Of a stretch of 64,000 nucleotides of DNA, positions 7,670 through 15,941 are shown piece after piece. Made by a program: the position numbers and the translations under genes. Position 1 is the first letter of the stretch. Each line of letters starts with the position of its first letter. The stretch is from Terriglobia bacterium (GTDB taxonomy: Bacteria; Acidobacteriota; Terriglobia; Terriglobales; Acidobacteriaceae): NCBI GenBank assembly GCA_020072815.1, contig JAIQGE010000001.1, positions 186,001 through 250,000 on the forward strand. The letters run 5' to 3'. The notes under the pieces were generated by a model. The model saw only the letters and a program-made list of their open reading frames with translations, was not told the DNA's origin and made no database searches.

Positions 7670-8906
7670 TCTTGTAGACCTTGCCGCCCTTCATCACAAA
7701 CACCACGCGCCGCACGGCGGTGATGTCCTTGAGCGGATCGCCGTCCAGGGCGATGATGTCCGCTTGCAGTCCCGGGCCGATGGCGCCGATTTCGCCTTGC
7801 AGGTTGAGTGACTCCGCGGCGCGCGCGTTGGCGGCCACCAGAGCGTCCATCGCGTCCTGTCCGGCTTGCACGCGATAAATGAATTCTTCCGCGTTGCGGC
7901 CATGCGCTCCGGCCACGGCGTCGGTGCCAAAGACGATCTTCAGGTTCTTGGTGGCCAGCGCGTGCTTGAACATCTCCGCGATCGCCGGCAACACTTCCTG
8001 CATCTTGGCAAAACCTTCTTCGGTGTAGCTGCCGATGCCGATGTACCTGGCTCGGTTGTCCAGGTAGTTGTGGATCACCAGACCGACCTGCGGATCAAAG
8101 AACGTGCCGTGTGCGGCCATGGCGTCCAGGTCTTCCTGCGTGGCGTACGTGCCGTGTTCCACCTGGGTGCAACCGGCGATGGCCGCGGCCCGCACCGCCG
8201 CGCGGTACGCATGGACCACGCTGCGCAAGCCCTGGGCTTTGGCTTCGCCGCACGCGGCTTGCAGTTGCTCGTCAGACAGCGTTTGCCCGCCGCCCTGGCG
8301 GATGCTGCGCGAAGCGAAGATCTTGATCACGTCCGCGCCGTCCGCCTTGAGTTTGCGCACCGTCTGGCGAATCTGATCGGGAGTCAGTGCGGCGTCTTCA
8401 ATCGGCTCCAGCGACGTCAGCACTCGCGGGCCCGGCAGCGCGCCGCGAGTGATGGCCTCGCGCAGGTCTTTGTCCTCCGGCGAGCCGACGCTCTGTATGG
8501 TGGTGAAACCGGCCATGAGCGTGGCGTACGCGTTTGCGGCTTCGGCCAGCGTCGCCTGCGGAACCGTTTCAGTCTTGTCTTCAAAGCGGCCGTTCGGACC
8601 AAAGTGCCAGATCACGTGGTCGTGGACGTCAATCCATCCCGGCATCACCGTCAGCCGGGTGAAGTCGTAGGTTGCAGCCGCTTGGCCTCGCCCGTCGCTC
8701 TTGCCCACGCTGACTATCTTTCCGCCCTGCACCACAATACGGACGTTGTGTTGCGCGTGCCCGCGACCATCCAGCAGCGTCCCGGCGTGAATAGTAATGA
8801 CGCCCGGCGCTTCCTGCGCCGGCAGCGCAAACGGAAAGACGTGTGGAAGAACCACAACGGCGGCGACAACCAGGAGTCTTCTGATTCGCATGAAACTTTT
8901 GTACAT
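7650..8906 (-). CDS. Secreted metal-dependent amidohydrolase (imidazolonepropionase-like)
   Basis: This 418-aa enzyme of the amidohydrolase superfamily hydrolyses C-N bonds with a binuclear metal site in a TIM barrel. The metal ligands are visible in order: DVHDHV, the bridging Lys in VIKIFAS, His in VVHAYR and VEHGTY, and Asp in FGTDAVAG. The N-terminus (RIRRLLVVAAVVVLPHV...ALPAQ) is a signal peptide, so it acts in the periplasm. ATG 8906 is preferred; ATG 8891 also keeps the signal peptide, and an in-frame start at 8987 adds unrelated residues. Secreted acidobacterial members are often dipeptidases or of unknown substrate. Confidence 0.9.
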   Translation of the reverse strand: MYKSFMRIRRLLVVAAVVVLPHVFPFALPAQEAPGVITIHAGTLLDGRGHAQHNVRIVVQGGKIVSVGKSDGRGQAAATYDFTRLTVMPGWIDVHDHVIWHFGPNGRFEDKTETVPQATLAEAANAYATLMAGFTTIQSVGSPEDKDLREAITRGALPGPRVLTSLEPIEDAALTPDQIRQTVRKLKADGADVIKIFASRSIRQGGGQTLSDEQLQAACGEAKAQGLRSVVHAYRAAVRAAAIAGCTQVEHGTYATQEDLDAMAAHGTFFDPQVGLVIHNYLDNRARYIGIGSYTEEGFAKMQEVLPAIAEMFKHALATKNLKIVFGTDAVAGAHGRNAEEFIYRVQAGQDAMDALVAANARAAESLNLQGEIGAIGPGLQADIIALDGDPLKDITAVRRVVFVMKGGKVYKNEAAGR

Positions 8907-9183
8907 GGCCAGGTGAGGGATTGTATCGAATATCCGCCGGATGGGTATTATCACCACGACTGAACGTGTGAAACACCCAAGAGACATCCTTAATTATCAA
9001 TACCTTGCGATGCCAAGCCCTTTGGCATGGGCCGTGCACTTATCTCCAGCAAATCTGGCCAAAAAGGGTCCTTCCGGTTGCGTAAGCCGTTGCACCCCTC
9101 ACCCTCAGCGGGCGCTTACGCGGATGATCAGCAACGAATGATCGAACAAGGCATTTGCCACCAAATCAAGGACCGGGAGAAAT

Positions 9184-10104
9184 ATGAGATTTGTATCTTA
9201 TAAAACGCTGGGCGTTGTCGCGCTGATGTTCGCGTTCACTGCCGCTTATGCGCAGAATGCGCAGAGCACCCCAAGTACGCAGAGCGTCCAAAATGTACAG
9301 AACCAGAAACCGAATTCGCTGGCGATCGACACCCAAAAAGGCTTTACTGAAGTTGAAACATTTCAGGGCACCATCAACACCGACGTCCGGCTGTTCAAGA
9401 TTGATACCACGCTGGGCTGGGACTTCAACAAACACTTTGGCGTGTTCGCAGGTCTGCCGCTGTACTTTGCTGACGCTGCCGCCGCCACCACCGGCACCAC
9501 CAGCACCACCAACCGGGGCATGGGCAACGTTTACGCCGGAATGGCTTTCCGGGCGAAGACTCCGGCACTGAACTATGCGGGCGTGCTCACCGTCTCCGCT
9601 CCTACCGGCAGCACGGCCAATGGCTTCAGCACCGGCCGGGCGGGCGTGGACTTCACCAACCATTTCGCGCACTCGTTTCACAAATTCACGCCTTTCCTGG
9701 AAGGCGGGGTGAGCAACACGGTACCCGATTCCACTCTCCTGGCCCAGCCGTTTACCTCGCTGGGGGCCATCACGCACTGGGAGGAAGGCGCGGATTATCG
9801 CATCATCAAGCGCACTTACCTGGGCGCTTCCGGCTACCAGATTGTTCCTTTCGGCAGCCAGACGATTTTCAGCAAGATCAACGGCAAAGGCAAAGGCGGC
9901 AATGCTTTTGACAATGCCCCCCAGACCACCGGCAACGGTATCACTCGGGAAAACGGGTTCAACGCCTGGGTTGCGTTTGAGCCCTCGCCGATGTGGCGTG
10001 CGGAAGTCGGATTCACCCGCAGCATCACGTTTAACTTGAACAGCTTTGCTTTCAACCTGCGCTTCAACGTGGGACGAATGCTGCGTTCAAGAAGAAGTTC
10101 CTAA
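9184..10104 (+). CDS. Outer-membrane beta-barrel protein
   Basis: The 306-aa protein has a signal peptide (LGVVALMFAFTAAYAQ) and then alternating amphipathic strands with aromatic girdles (GWDFNKHFGVFAGLPLYF, YLGASGYQIVPFG). It ends in strands of the type SITFNLNSFAFNLRFNVG, consistent with an outer-membrane barrel of the transporter/meta-pathway-like group. GGGAG precedes ATG 9184. It is followed after 12 bases by the His-rich exported protein, so the two probably form an operon. The substrate is unknown. Confidence 0.75.
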   Translation: MRFVSYKTLGVVALMFAFTAAYAQNAQSTPSTQSVQNVQNQKPNSLAIDTQKGFTEVETFQGTINTDVRLFKIDTTLGWDFNKHFGVFAGLPLYFADAAAATTGTTSTTNRGMGNVYAGMAFRAKTPALNYAGVLTVSAPTGSTANGFSTGRAGVDFTNHFAHSFHKFTPFLEGGVSNTVPDSTLLAQPFTSLGAITHWEEGADYRIIKRTYLGASGYQIVPFGSQTIFSKINGKGKGGNAFDNAPQTTGNGITRENGFNAWVAFEPSPMWRAEVGFTRSITFNLNSFAFNLRFNVGRMLRSRRSS

Positions 10105-10116
10105 GGGAGGTAACAA

Positions 10117-10713
10117 ATGAAGACTCGAATGTTTTTGACTCTGGTGGCAATGGCGTGCTTTGCGGCATTGCCGGCGTTCGCCCAGCACGGTGGCGGACAC
10201 GGCGGCGGCTCTGGCAGCGGCCACGGCGGTGACAGCCACAGCGCTGACAGCGGACACGGCGATTCGCACTCCGACTCATCACACGGCGGGTCCGCATCTG
10301 CCGACGACCACGGACACGGCCATCATGGCGGGCATGGCAGCATATCCGCCAAGCTGGCGCGCGATCCGGCGCTGGCCGCCAAGCTCCAGGCCCTGTTGCC
10401 TCCTGGGACTGATCTCAACGCAGCCGCCCAGGGCTTCAAGAACCTGGGCCAGTTCGTGGCGGCGCTGCATGTTTCCCAGAACTTGGGAATTCCCTTTGAC
10501 CAGCTAAAAGCCAAACTGACCGGACCCGGCGCAGAAAGCCTGGGCAAAGCGATTCAGGACCTGAAGCCCGGAGTGGACGCGAAGGCCGCAGTCAAGCTGG
10601 CCGACAAAGAAGCCAAAGCGGACCTCCACGACGCGAAGGAAACGCGTGAGGCCAACGACAACGATCACGACGCCAACGACGACCACGGCGTTGATTCCAG
10701 AAAGACACCTTGA
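10117..10713 (+). CDS. Exported Gly/His-rich protein, probable metal-binding
   Basis: The 198-aa product has a signal peptide (FLTLVAMACFAALPAFAQ), then a low-complexity block of about 50 residues rich in His, Gly, Ser and Asp (HGGGHGGGSGSGHGG and GHGHHGGHG). A folded helical part follows (ARDPALAAKLQALLPPGTDL ... LGIPFDQLKAKLTG). The tail is again Asp/His-rich. The His-rich segment would bind Ni, Zn or Cu; this is inference. A strong GGGAGG ribosome site precedes ATG 10117, and a terminator follows. The helical domain recurs in acidobacterial proteins of unknown role. Confidence 0.75.
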   Translation: MKTRMFLTLVAMACFAALPAFAQHGGGHGGGSGSGHGGDSHSADSGHGDSHSDSSHGGSASADDHGHGHHGGHGSISAKLARDPALAAKLQALLPPGTDLNAAAQGFKNLGQFVAALHVSQNLGIPFDQLKAKLTGPGAESLGKAIQDLKPGVDAKAAVKLADKEAKADLHDAKETREANDNDHDANDDHGVDSRKTP

Positions 10714-10748
10714 TCCACTGAACCATTTGCTCGCTCCTTCCAACTGAA

Positions 10749-10780
10749 AAGGCGGCCCTTGTGGGCCGCCTTCTTTTTTC
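10749..10780. terminator. Terminator between convergent genes
   Basis: A perfect 10-bp stem AAGGCGGCCC/GGGCCGCCTT with a TTGT loop (10749-10758 with 10763-10772) is followed by CTTTTTT on the + strand. It ends the barrel/His-rich operon. The flanking AAAA upstream may let it work for the convergent Kdo hydroxylase gene as well. Confidence 0.88.
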
Positions 10781-10792
10781 CCAGAAGCTTTC

Positions 10793-11704
10793 TTAGCTGG
10801 CCATCTTTTGGCGCGTGACGCCTTCCAGCACACGCACGGGCGACGCTGCCGGATTCACCAGCGCATCGGGGGGAACAATGAACGTCTGCTCCAGGGCGTA
10901 CTGCCCGGACATCACGGCGTGGGGAACACCGTCGGTATAAACCATCCAGCAGCAGCCGGGCGGGAAGCTCAGCTCAAGCTTCGGCGACTTCTCCTGGAAG
11001 TCGGCGTTCTCTTTGAGCCAGTCGTGCAGGTAGAGCATGTATTCGTCATAGCGCGAACGGTCAGGCACCGGCAGGCCCATGCGCGACGCCACTCGCGCAA
11101 AGGCCCGCGCGAAACTGCTGCGCTGCGGAGGCTCAATCTTTTGGGTCTGCATCATCCGCGGCACAAAATCATGGAACGGCTGGCCCACGTTCCAAACGCG
11201 CGCCACCGCCGGGTTGATGTTGACGAACACCCGCAGGATGCGTCCCCCGTGCGTGGGCCGGGTGGGGAAGGCGTCCACGTGCAGAAGGTCATTGCGTTTG
11301 TGCAGAGGCAGATCTCGCCCCTGTTCTTCCAGCGGACGAAAGCTGGCAAAGTCCAGCTTGAGTTTGCCCGCGTACGGCCCCAGAAACTTGGACACAAAGC
11401 GCGTGAGATCGGCGGAGAACTGCCGCAGCACGCTTTGCAGCCGCTCCCGGTCTTCTGCCCCGGCGGACATCCCCTTGAGAATGTCCTTGCCCGGACGATA
11501 CGAAATGTTCTTGTGGAATCGCGACCCGGTCTGCTTCTGCGACAGCAGAAACTTGCGGTCGTCTTCGGGAAAATCGAACGGCACTTCAGAGAAGAGAATG
11601 ACTTTGCCACGTTCGAGTTGGTCGCAATACCAGCGTGCCTGCTCCCCGGAGTATGCTTTCACTTCAATAATGGCTGAATTCGAACCTGGACCTGTGGCCG
11701 GCAT
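10793..11704 (-). CDS. Kdo 3-hydroxylase-family Fe(II)/2-oxoglutarate oxygenase
   Basis: The 303-aa protein resembles KdoO, the Fe/2OG oxygenase that hydroxylates a Kdo residue of lipopolysaccharide inner core at C3 to make Ko. Visible are RFHKNISYRPGKD, DFASFRPLEEQGR, the iron-binding HxD in DLLHVDAFPTRPT, the ILRVFVNINP strand, and the distal His in VPHAVMSGQ. The ATG at 11704 is preferred to the TTG three codons upstream. It faces the His-rich gene and has no LPS genes beside it. Family assignment is strong; the actual substrate in this bacterium is untested. Confidence 0.88.
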   Translation of the reverse strand: MPATGPGSNSAIIEVKAYSGEQARWYCDQLERGKVILFSEVPFDFPEDDRKFLLSQKQTGSRFHKNISYRPGKDILKGMSAGAEDRERLQSVLRQFSADLTRFVSKFLGPYAGKLKLDFASFRPLEEQGRDLPLHKRNDLLHVDAFPTRPTHGGRILRVFVNINPAVARVWNVGQPFHDFVPRMMQTQKIEPPQRSSFARAFARVASRMGLPVPDRSRYDEYMLYLHDWLKENADFQEKSPKLELSFPPGCCWMVYTDGVPHAVMSGQYALEQTFIVPPDALVNPAASPVRVLEGVTRQKMAS

Positions 11705-11931
11705 AATCGACAATCATAAACCCTTTTTAATCCTCAGCAGGTTAAGCTTTGCCACGCGACAGGTGTTCAGATTGGTGCCCTGGAAGAAGCGCCTTCAGAA
11801 GTTGCGAACCCCTTAAGTTATTGTAAACAAACGTGCTGTGATCCTGAGATTGCCACCAACAGCGCCCTAAAATCGTGTAACTTCCGCCCGTATCCGCTAC
11901 TCTATAGCTGTGCAGGCAGGAGGATCCCCAA

Positions 11932-12642
11932 ATGGCGATGATTGCGGCGCTCCAACCCGATACGCAGAGTGAAATGCAAGACGAAGAGGTGGTGAGCCGC
12001 GTGCTGGCTGGAGAAACCGCGCTGTTTGAGATCCTGATGCGGCGTTACAACCAGCGTCTTTACCGTGTATCGCGGATCATCCTGCGCAATGATGGAGAGG
12101 CGGAAGACGTAATGCAGGACGCGTATGTCCGCGCCTATACGCATCTGGACCAATTTGCCGGCAAGGCCGCGTTCTCCACCTGGCTCACTCGGATCGCGAT
12201 TCATGAAGCGCTGGCGCGCAAGCGGCGCAGCGGACGTTACCAGGAGCTTGACGCCCTGCCGAACAACGGAGATTCCATGCCCATGCTGAAATCCTCAGAT
12301 CCCACTCCGGAAGACTCCACGGCCCGCACCGAAACGCGGCGCTTGTTGGAAGAAGCCATCGAGCACTTGCCGGAGGCTTATCGCACCGTCGTCGTACTGC
12401 GTGAAGTGGAAGAGATGAGCGTGACGGAGACCGCGGACAGCATGGGCGTAACCGAAGCCGTGGTCAAGACGCGCCTGCATCGCGCCCACGCCATGCTGCG
12501 CAAAGAACTGTATAGTCGCGCCAAAGGCCGCAGTGCCGACCTTTACCAGTTCCACGCGGTGCGCTGCGATCGCGTAGTCAAGGCCGTGTTCGAGCGGATC
12601 AAAGCTTCCGTTCCACCGCGCGATTCTCAGCCCGTAAACTAA
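11932..12642 (+). CDS. ECF-type RNA polymerase sigma factor
   Basis: A 236-aa extracytoplasmic-function sigma factor. Region 2 (LFEILMRRYNQRLYRVSRII ... EAEDVMQDAYVRAYTHLDQF) and region 4 (LPEAYRTVVVLREVEEMSVT ... VVKTRLHRAHAMLRKEL) are both complete. A C-terminal extension of about 30 residues carries FHAVRCDRVV, seen in a subset of RpoE-like sigmas. GGAGG precedes ATG 11932. No anti-sigma gene is adjacent; the next gene is a DUF3857 protein 140 bases downstream, a possible target. Confidence 0.93.
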   Translation: MAMIAALQPDTQSEMQDEEVVSRVLAGETALFEILMRRYNQRLYRVSRIILRNDGEAEDVMQDAYVRAYTHLDQFAGKAAFSTWLTRIAIHEALARKRRSGRYQELDALPNNGDSMPMLKSSDPTPEDSTARTETRRLLEEAIEHLPEAYRTVVVLREVEEMSVTETADSMGVTEAVVKTRLHRAHAMLRKELYSRAKGRSADLYQFHAVRCDRVVKAVFERIKASVPPRDSQPVN

Positions 12643-12782
12643 GCTGAGCGAAACTGCCCTCGCACGAAACTTACCTGGAACTACAGGGCCATCCTCCATG
12701 CCCTATTGCCGCAAACTATCCAGCTGAGGTATAAAAACCTACCCAGACCTTCACACCATCATGACCAAGATGAGGTTTGACC

Positions 12783-14765
12783 ATGCCCCGTGCCCTGCGT
12801 TTGCCGGCAATCTTGCTAGCCGTTGCTTTGTTCAACCCTCGCTCATTGTCCGCACTGGACGATTGGCCTGCCATCCAGCAAGAAGAGCTGAAGATGACCG
12901 CCAATCCCGCGCACCCTACGGATGCCATCATCCTTAATCACGAAGAAACCTTTGACGACAATCGCAGGCACCAAATCGTTTACATGCGGATTAAGATCTT
13001 CACGGAAAAGGGCCGCGAGTGGGGCGACGTCGAGATCCCTTATCTAGGTACAACATTCCATCTCACTGACGTCAAGGGTCGCACCATCGCTCCGGACGGC
13101 AGCATCACGCCTTACACCGGCAAAGTATTCGACAAAACCATCGTCAGAGGACAGGGCGTGAAGTTGCAGGCCAAGGCTTTTGCGCTGCCCAACGTCCAAC
13201 CCGGCTGCATTGTTGAATTCAAGTACACCGAGTACTGGGACGCCGGCGTCTATGCTCCCCGTTGGATTGTGCAGGAAAAGCTTCCGCAAAAGCGGGCCCT
13301 GTTCACTTTTATCCCTTACAGTGGCAGCCGTGATGTTGTTGATAAGCGTGGCAACACCGGGCGGGTTTTCTTTACCACGGTCGGCCTTCCTTCCGGCGCG
13401 GCCATCAAGTCGATCAATGACCGGCAACTGCAACTGGAACTGAAGGACATTCCCGCTTTCGAAGAGGAAGAACTCGCGCCTCCGTCCGCCATGCTCAAGT
13501 GGCGGGTGAACTTCTACTATGGCACGGACAAGATGGCCAAGCCGGCCGAGTTCTGGAAAGAAGAGGGAAAGTACTGGACCAAGGAGGTGGAAAAGTTCAC
13601 CGGTCACTCCACCGCTGTCGCCGCCGCGGCCAACCAACTGGTGAGTCCGTCAGACACGCCCGATCAAAAGCTGCGCAAAATCTATGCCGGCGTCCAGAAA
13701 ATGAAGAACCTTTCGTATGAAGATGCCACCCGCCGTGAGGAAGGTCTGGAGCGCTTGAGGACCGAGAAGCGAACACAGGAACAGATCACCGCCGAAGATG
13801 TTCTGAAGAACAACGAAGGCAAGCGCGACGAACTCACGCGCCTGTTCGTGGCCATGGTTCGCTCCGTCAACTTGCCGGCGTACGTGGCCCGGGTGACCTC
13901 GCGCGACGAAACTTTTTTCCAGCAGAACCTTCCCGATTGGCGCCAGTTGGATTCTGAAGTCGCAGTGGTGCAGGGACCGGACGGCAAAGAATTGTTTCTT
14001 GACCCGGGCACACCCGCTTGCCCGTTTGGATTGCTGGACTGGCGACACACCGCTGTCCAGGGCGTCCGCCAGACTGCCGATGGCGGCACCGAGTTCGCAA
14101 CTACGCCGCCGCCCGACTACACCAAAACCCTTACCTTGCGCACCGCCGCACTCACCCTGACCAGCAACGGCGATGCCTCAGGAATTGCCAACCTGTCATG
14201 GACGGGACAAGAGGCATTGGCCCGCCGCATCAGGGCCGCCAGGACCGATGAAGCCGGACGCAAGAAAGAACTGGAAGATGAATTGCGCGCGCTTCTGCCC
14301 AATGGCGCCGAAGTGCAAATGGAATCGAGCACTGGCTGGGACTCCCCGGAAACGGCCCTCACCGCAAAATTCAAAGTACAGGTCCCGGCGCTTGCGGGCG
14401 TCACCGGTAAACGCCTGATCGTTCCTTCAGGAGTATTTGAATCCAAAAAGCATTCCACCTTCACGCACGCTGACCGCAAAGCCGCCGTGTATCTGAGCTA
14501 TCCCTACCGCGTCGTTGACGACGTGCAAATCTCTCTGCCCCCGGATTACAAGGTGGAGGACCTGCCCCGGACCCAACCCATTCAGACGGACTTCGCCATA
14601 TTCAAGTTCGAGCGGACGTCCACCGGCAATTCGATTCACTTCCGCCGCGACTTCGCGATCGCCAACATGGCTTTTCCCGTGCAGGCCTATCCCGAATTGA
14701 GAACTCTATTCGGTGGAGTGAGCGCCGGCGACTCCCAGCAGGTGGTGCTGACCGCGGCAAAATAA
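12783..14765 (+). CDS. Exported DUF3857 / transglutaminase-like protein
   Basis: The 660-aa product starts with a signal peptide (LRLPAILLAVALFNPRSLSA) and a DUF3857 domain in the first ~200 residues (VKGRTIAPDGSITPYTGKVF and ALPNVQPGCIVEFKYTEY). A transglutaminase-like region follows (LRKIYAGVQKMKNLSYE ... LTRLFVAMVRSVNLPAYVAR). The usual catalytic Cys of active transglutaminases is not evident at the expected helix (NEGKRDELTRLFVAM), so it may be non-catalytic. The last ~200 residues are beta-rich. ATG 12783 is chosen over TTG 12777 because GAGG lies 7 bases before it. These proteins are common in Bacteroidota and Acidobacteriota; function unknown. Confidence 0.85.
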   Translation: MPRALRLPAILLAVALFNPRSLSALDDWPAIQQEELKMTANPAHPTDAIILNHEETFDDNRRHQIVYMRIKIFTEKGREWGDVEIPYLGTTFHLTDVKGRTIAPDGSITPYTGKVFDKTIVRGQGVKLQAKAFALPNVQPGCIVEFKYTEYWDAGVYAPRWIVQEKLPQKRALFTFIPYSGSRDVVDKRGNTGRVFFTTVGLPSGAAIKSINDRQLQLELKDIPAFEEEELAPPSAMLKWRVNFYYGTDKMAKPAEFWKEEGKYWTKEVEKFTGHSTAVAAAANQLVSPSDTPDQKLRKIYAGVQKMKNLSYEDATRREEGLERLRTEKRTQEQITAEDVLKNNEGKRDELTRLFVAMVRSVNLPAYVARVTSRDETFFQQNLPDWRQLDSEVAVVQGPDGKELFLDPGTPACPFGLLDWRHTAVQGVRQTADGGTEFATTPPPDYTKTLTLRTAALTLTSNGDASGIANLSWTGQEALARRIRAARTDEAGRKKELEDELRALLPNGAEVQMESSTGWDSPETALTAKFKVQVPALAGVTGKRLIVPSGVFESKKHSTFTHADRKAAVYLSYPYRVVDDVQISLPPDYKVEDLPRTQPIQTDFAIFKFERTSTGNSIHFRRDFAIANMAFPVQAYPELRTLFGGVSAGDSQQVVLTAAK

Positions 14766-14785
14766 GCTTGCACCATGCTCAGCGG

Positions 14786-15859
14786 CTATTTGCCCGCGTC
14801 TTCCGCCAGCACTTTTTCCAACTGCTGCACCATTTCTTTCGCCTGCGGGGCAAGATCGCCTTCCGGAGCCAGGCGGAGGTACGCGCGGAATTCGTTGAGC
14901 GCGCTTTCCGCGTCTTCGGCTTGCACGTAGATGTTGCCCATCAGCGCGTGCGGACCGGCGTAGTCGGGATTGATGGCGATGGCCTGTTGCGCGTGCGGCT
15001 GGGCGGCTTGCCATTTGCCCAGCGAACACAGCGCCCGCGCCAGCTCATAATGCGCTTCCGCCGACTCTGGTTTGAGTTTCAGGCTTTCTTCCAGCGCCTT
15101 CTGCGCGGCGGGATAATCGTGCTGCTCATTCAAACTTGATCCCAGACCCAGAAACGCCTGGGCGTTGCCCGGCTCAACTTTGATGGCCTCTTCGAAGGCC
15201 AGTTGCGCGCTGTCCCAGCGACGCAACTGCGTGTACGCCAGCCCCATCAGCACGTACCCAGGGCCGTACCAGGGATCCAGCTTCACCGCTTTCTTGAACT
15301 CGGCAAGGCTGGCGTCAGGATCGTGTTTGCGAAACAGCAGTTCCTGCGCGCGGTCCAGCGCTTCCTGGGCCGCCGGACTGCGCGGACGACGGCGCGGCGC
15401 GGGATCACCGTCCACGGCCGGCGCAGTCGTCGCGGCGGAATCGCTCGCCGCCCGCGGCGCGGCCGGGGTGTTGGAGGTCCGCTGCAAGTCCAGCACCACG
15501 TCACTCCGCAGGCTCTCGGTCAAGTCAACCAGTTGCTGCCCGGACATGAATCCCTGGTAGATTGTGCTCACAGCAAACAGATCTTTCCCGCCGTTGCCTA
15601 GATTTTCCAGATGATGGAAAACAAACCTGCCGCTGACGTCGGTGGCCGTGCGCACGGACTCTTCCTGGTCGGCTTCAATCAAGTCGCGATTGAAGACAAC
15701 GCGCAGTGAAACCACTACGCCCGCGGGCGCAGGACGTCCGCCCAGCCGCACCTGGCCGGTAATCTCACGAACCGGAACAGGCTGGGGAGCCGCTGCGGTT
15801 TGGCCCAGGGCGAACCCGGACCACAGCATGAAAGACAAGATCAACAACAGTTTACGCAT
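14786..15859 (-). CDS. Exported carboxypeptidase-regulatory-like/TPR protein
   Basis: The 357-aa protein has a signal peptide (LLLILSFMLWSGFALGQ), a beta-sandwich carboxypeptidase-regulatory-like segment (about 30-130), a Pro/Ala/Arg-rich linker, and 4-5 tetratricopeptide repeats from residue 165 (AQLAFEEAIKVEPGNAQAFL, AQKALEESLKLKPESAEAHY). It is a paralogue of the gene at 18023-19057 with the same architecture. It is last in the leftward TonB-TPR-GWxTD-TPR cluster, suggesting a periplasmic scaffold for that system. Confidence 0.85.
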   Translation of the reverse strand: MRKLLLILSFMLWSGFALGQTAAAPQPVPVREITGQVRLGGRPAPAGVVVSLRVVFNRDLIEADQEESVRTATDVSGRFVFHHLENLGNGGKDLFAVSTIYQGFMSGQQLVDLTESLRSDVVLDLQRTSNTPAAPRAASDSAATTAPAVDGDPAPRRRPRSPAAQEALDRAQELLFRKHDPDASLAEFKKAVKLDPWYGPGYVLMGLAYTQLRRWDSAQLAFEEAIKVEPGNAQAFLGLGSSLNEQHDYPAAQKALEESLKLKPESAEAHYELARALCSLGKWQAAQPHAQQAIAINPDYAGPHALMGNIYVQAEDAESALNEFRAYLRLAPEGDLAPQAKEMVQQLEKVLAEDAGK

Positions 15860-15941
15860 AAGGGAGTAACAGCCTCTATTGTAGACGGGACAGGAAAGGC
15901 CTGTTAGAGGGAGAACGCGGCAAACCAGAAAACCTGCGCGC

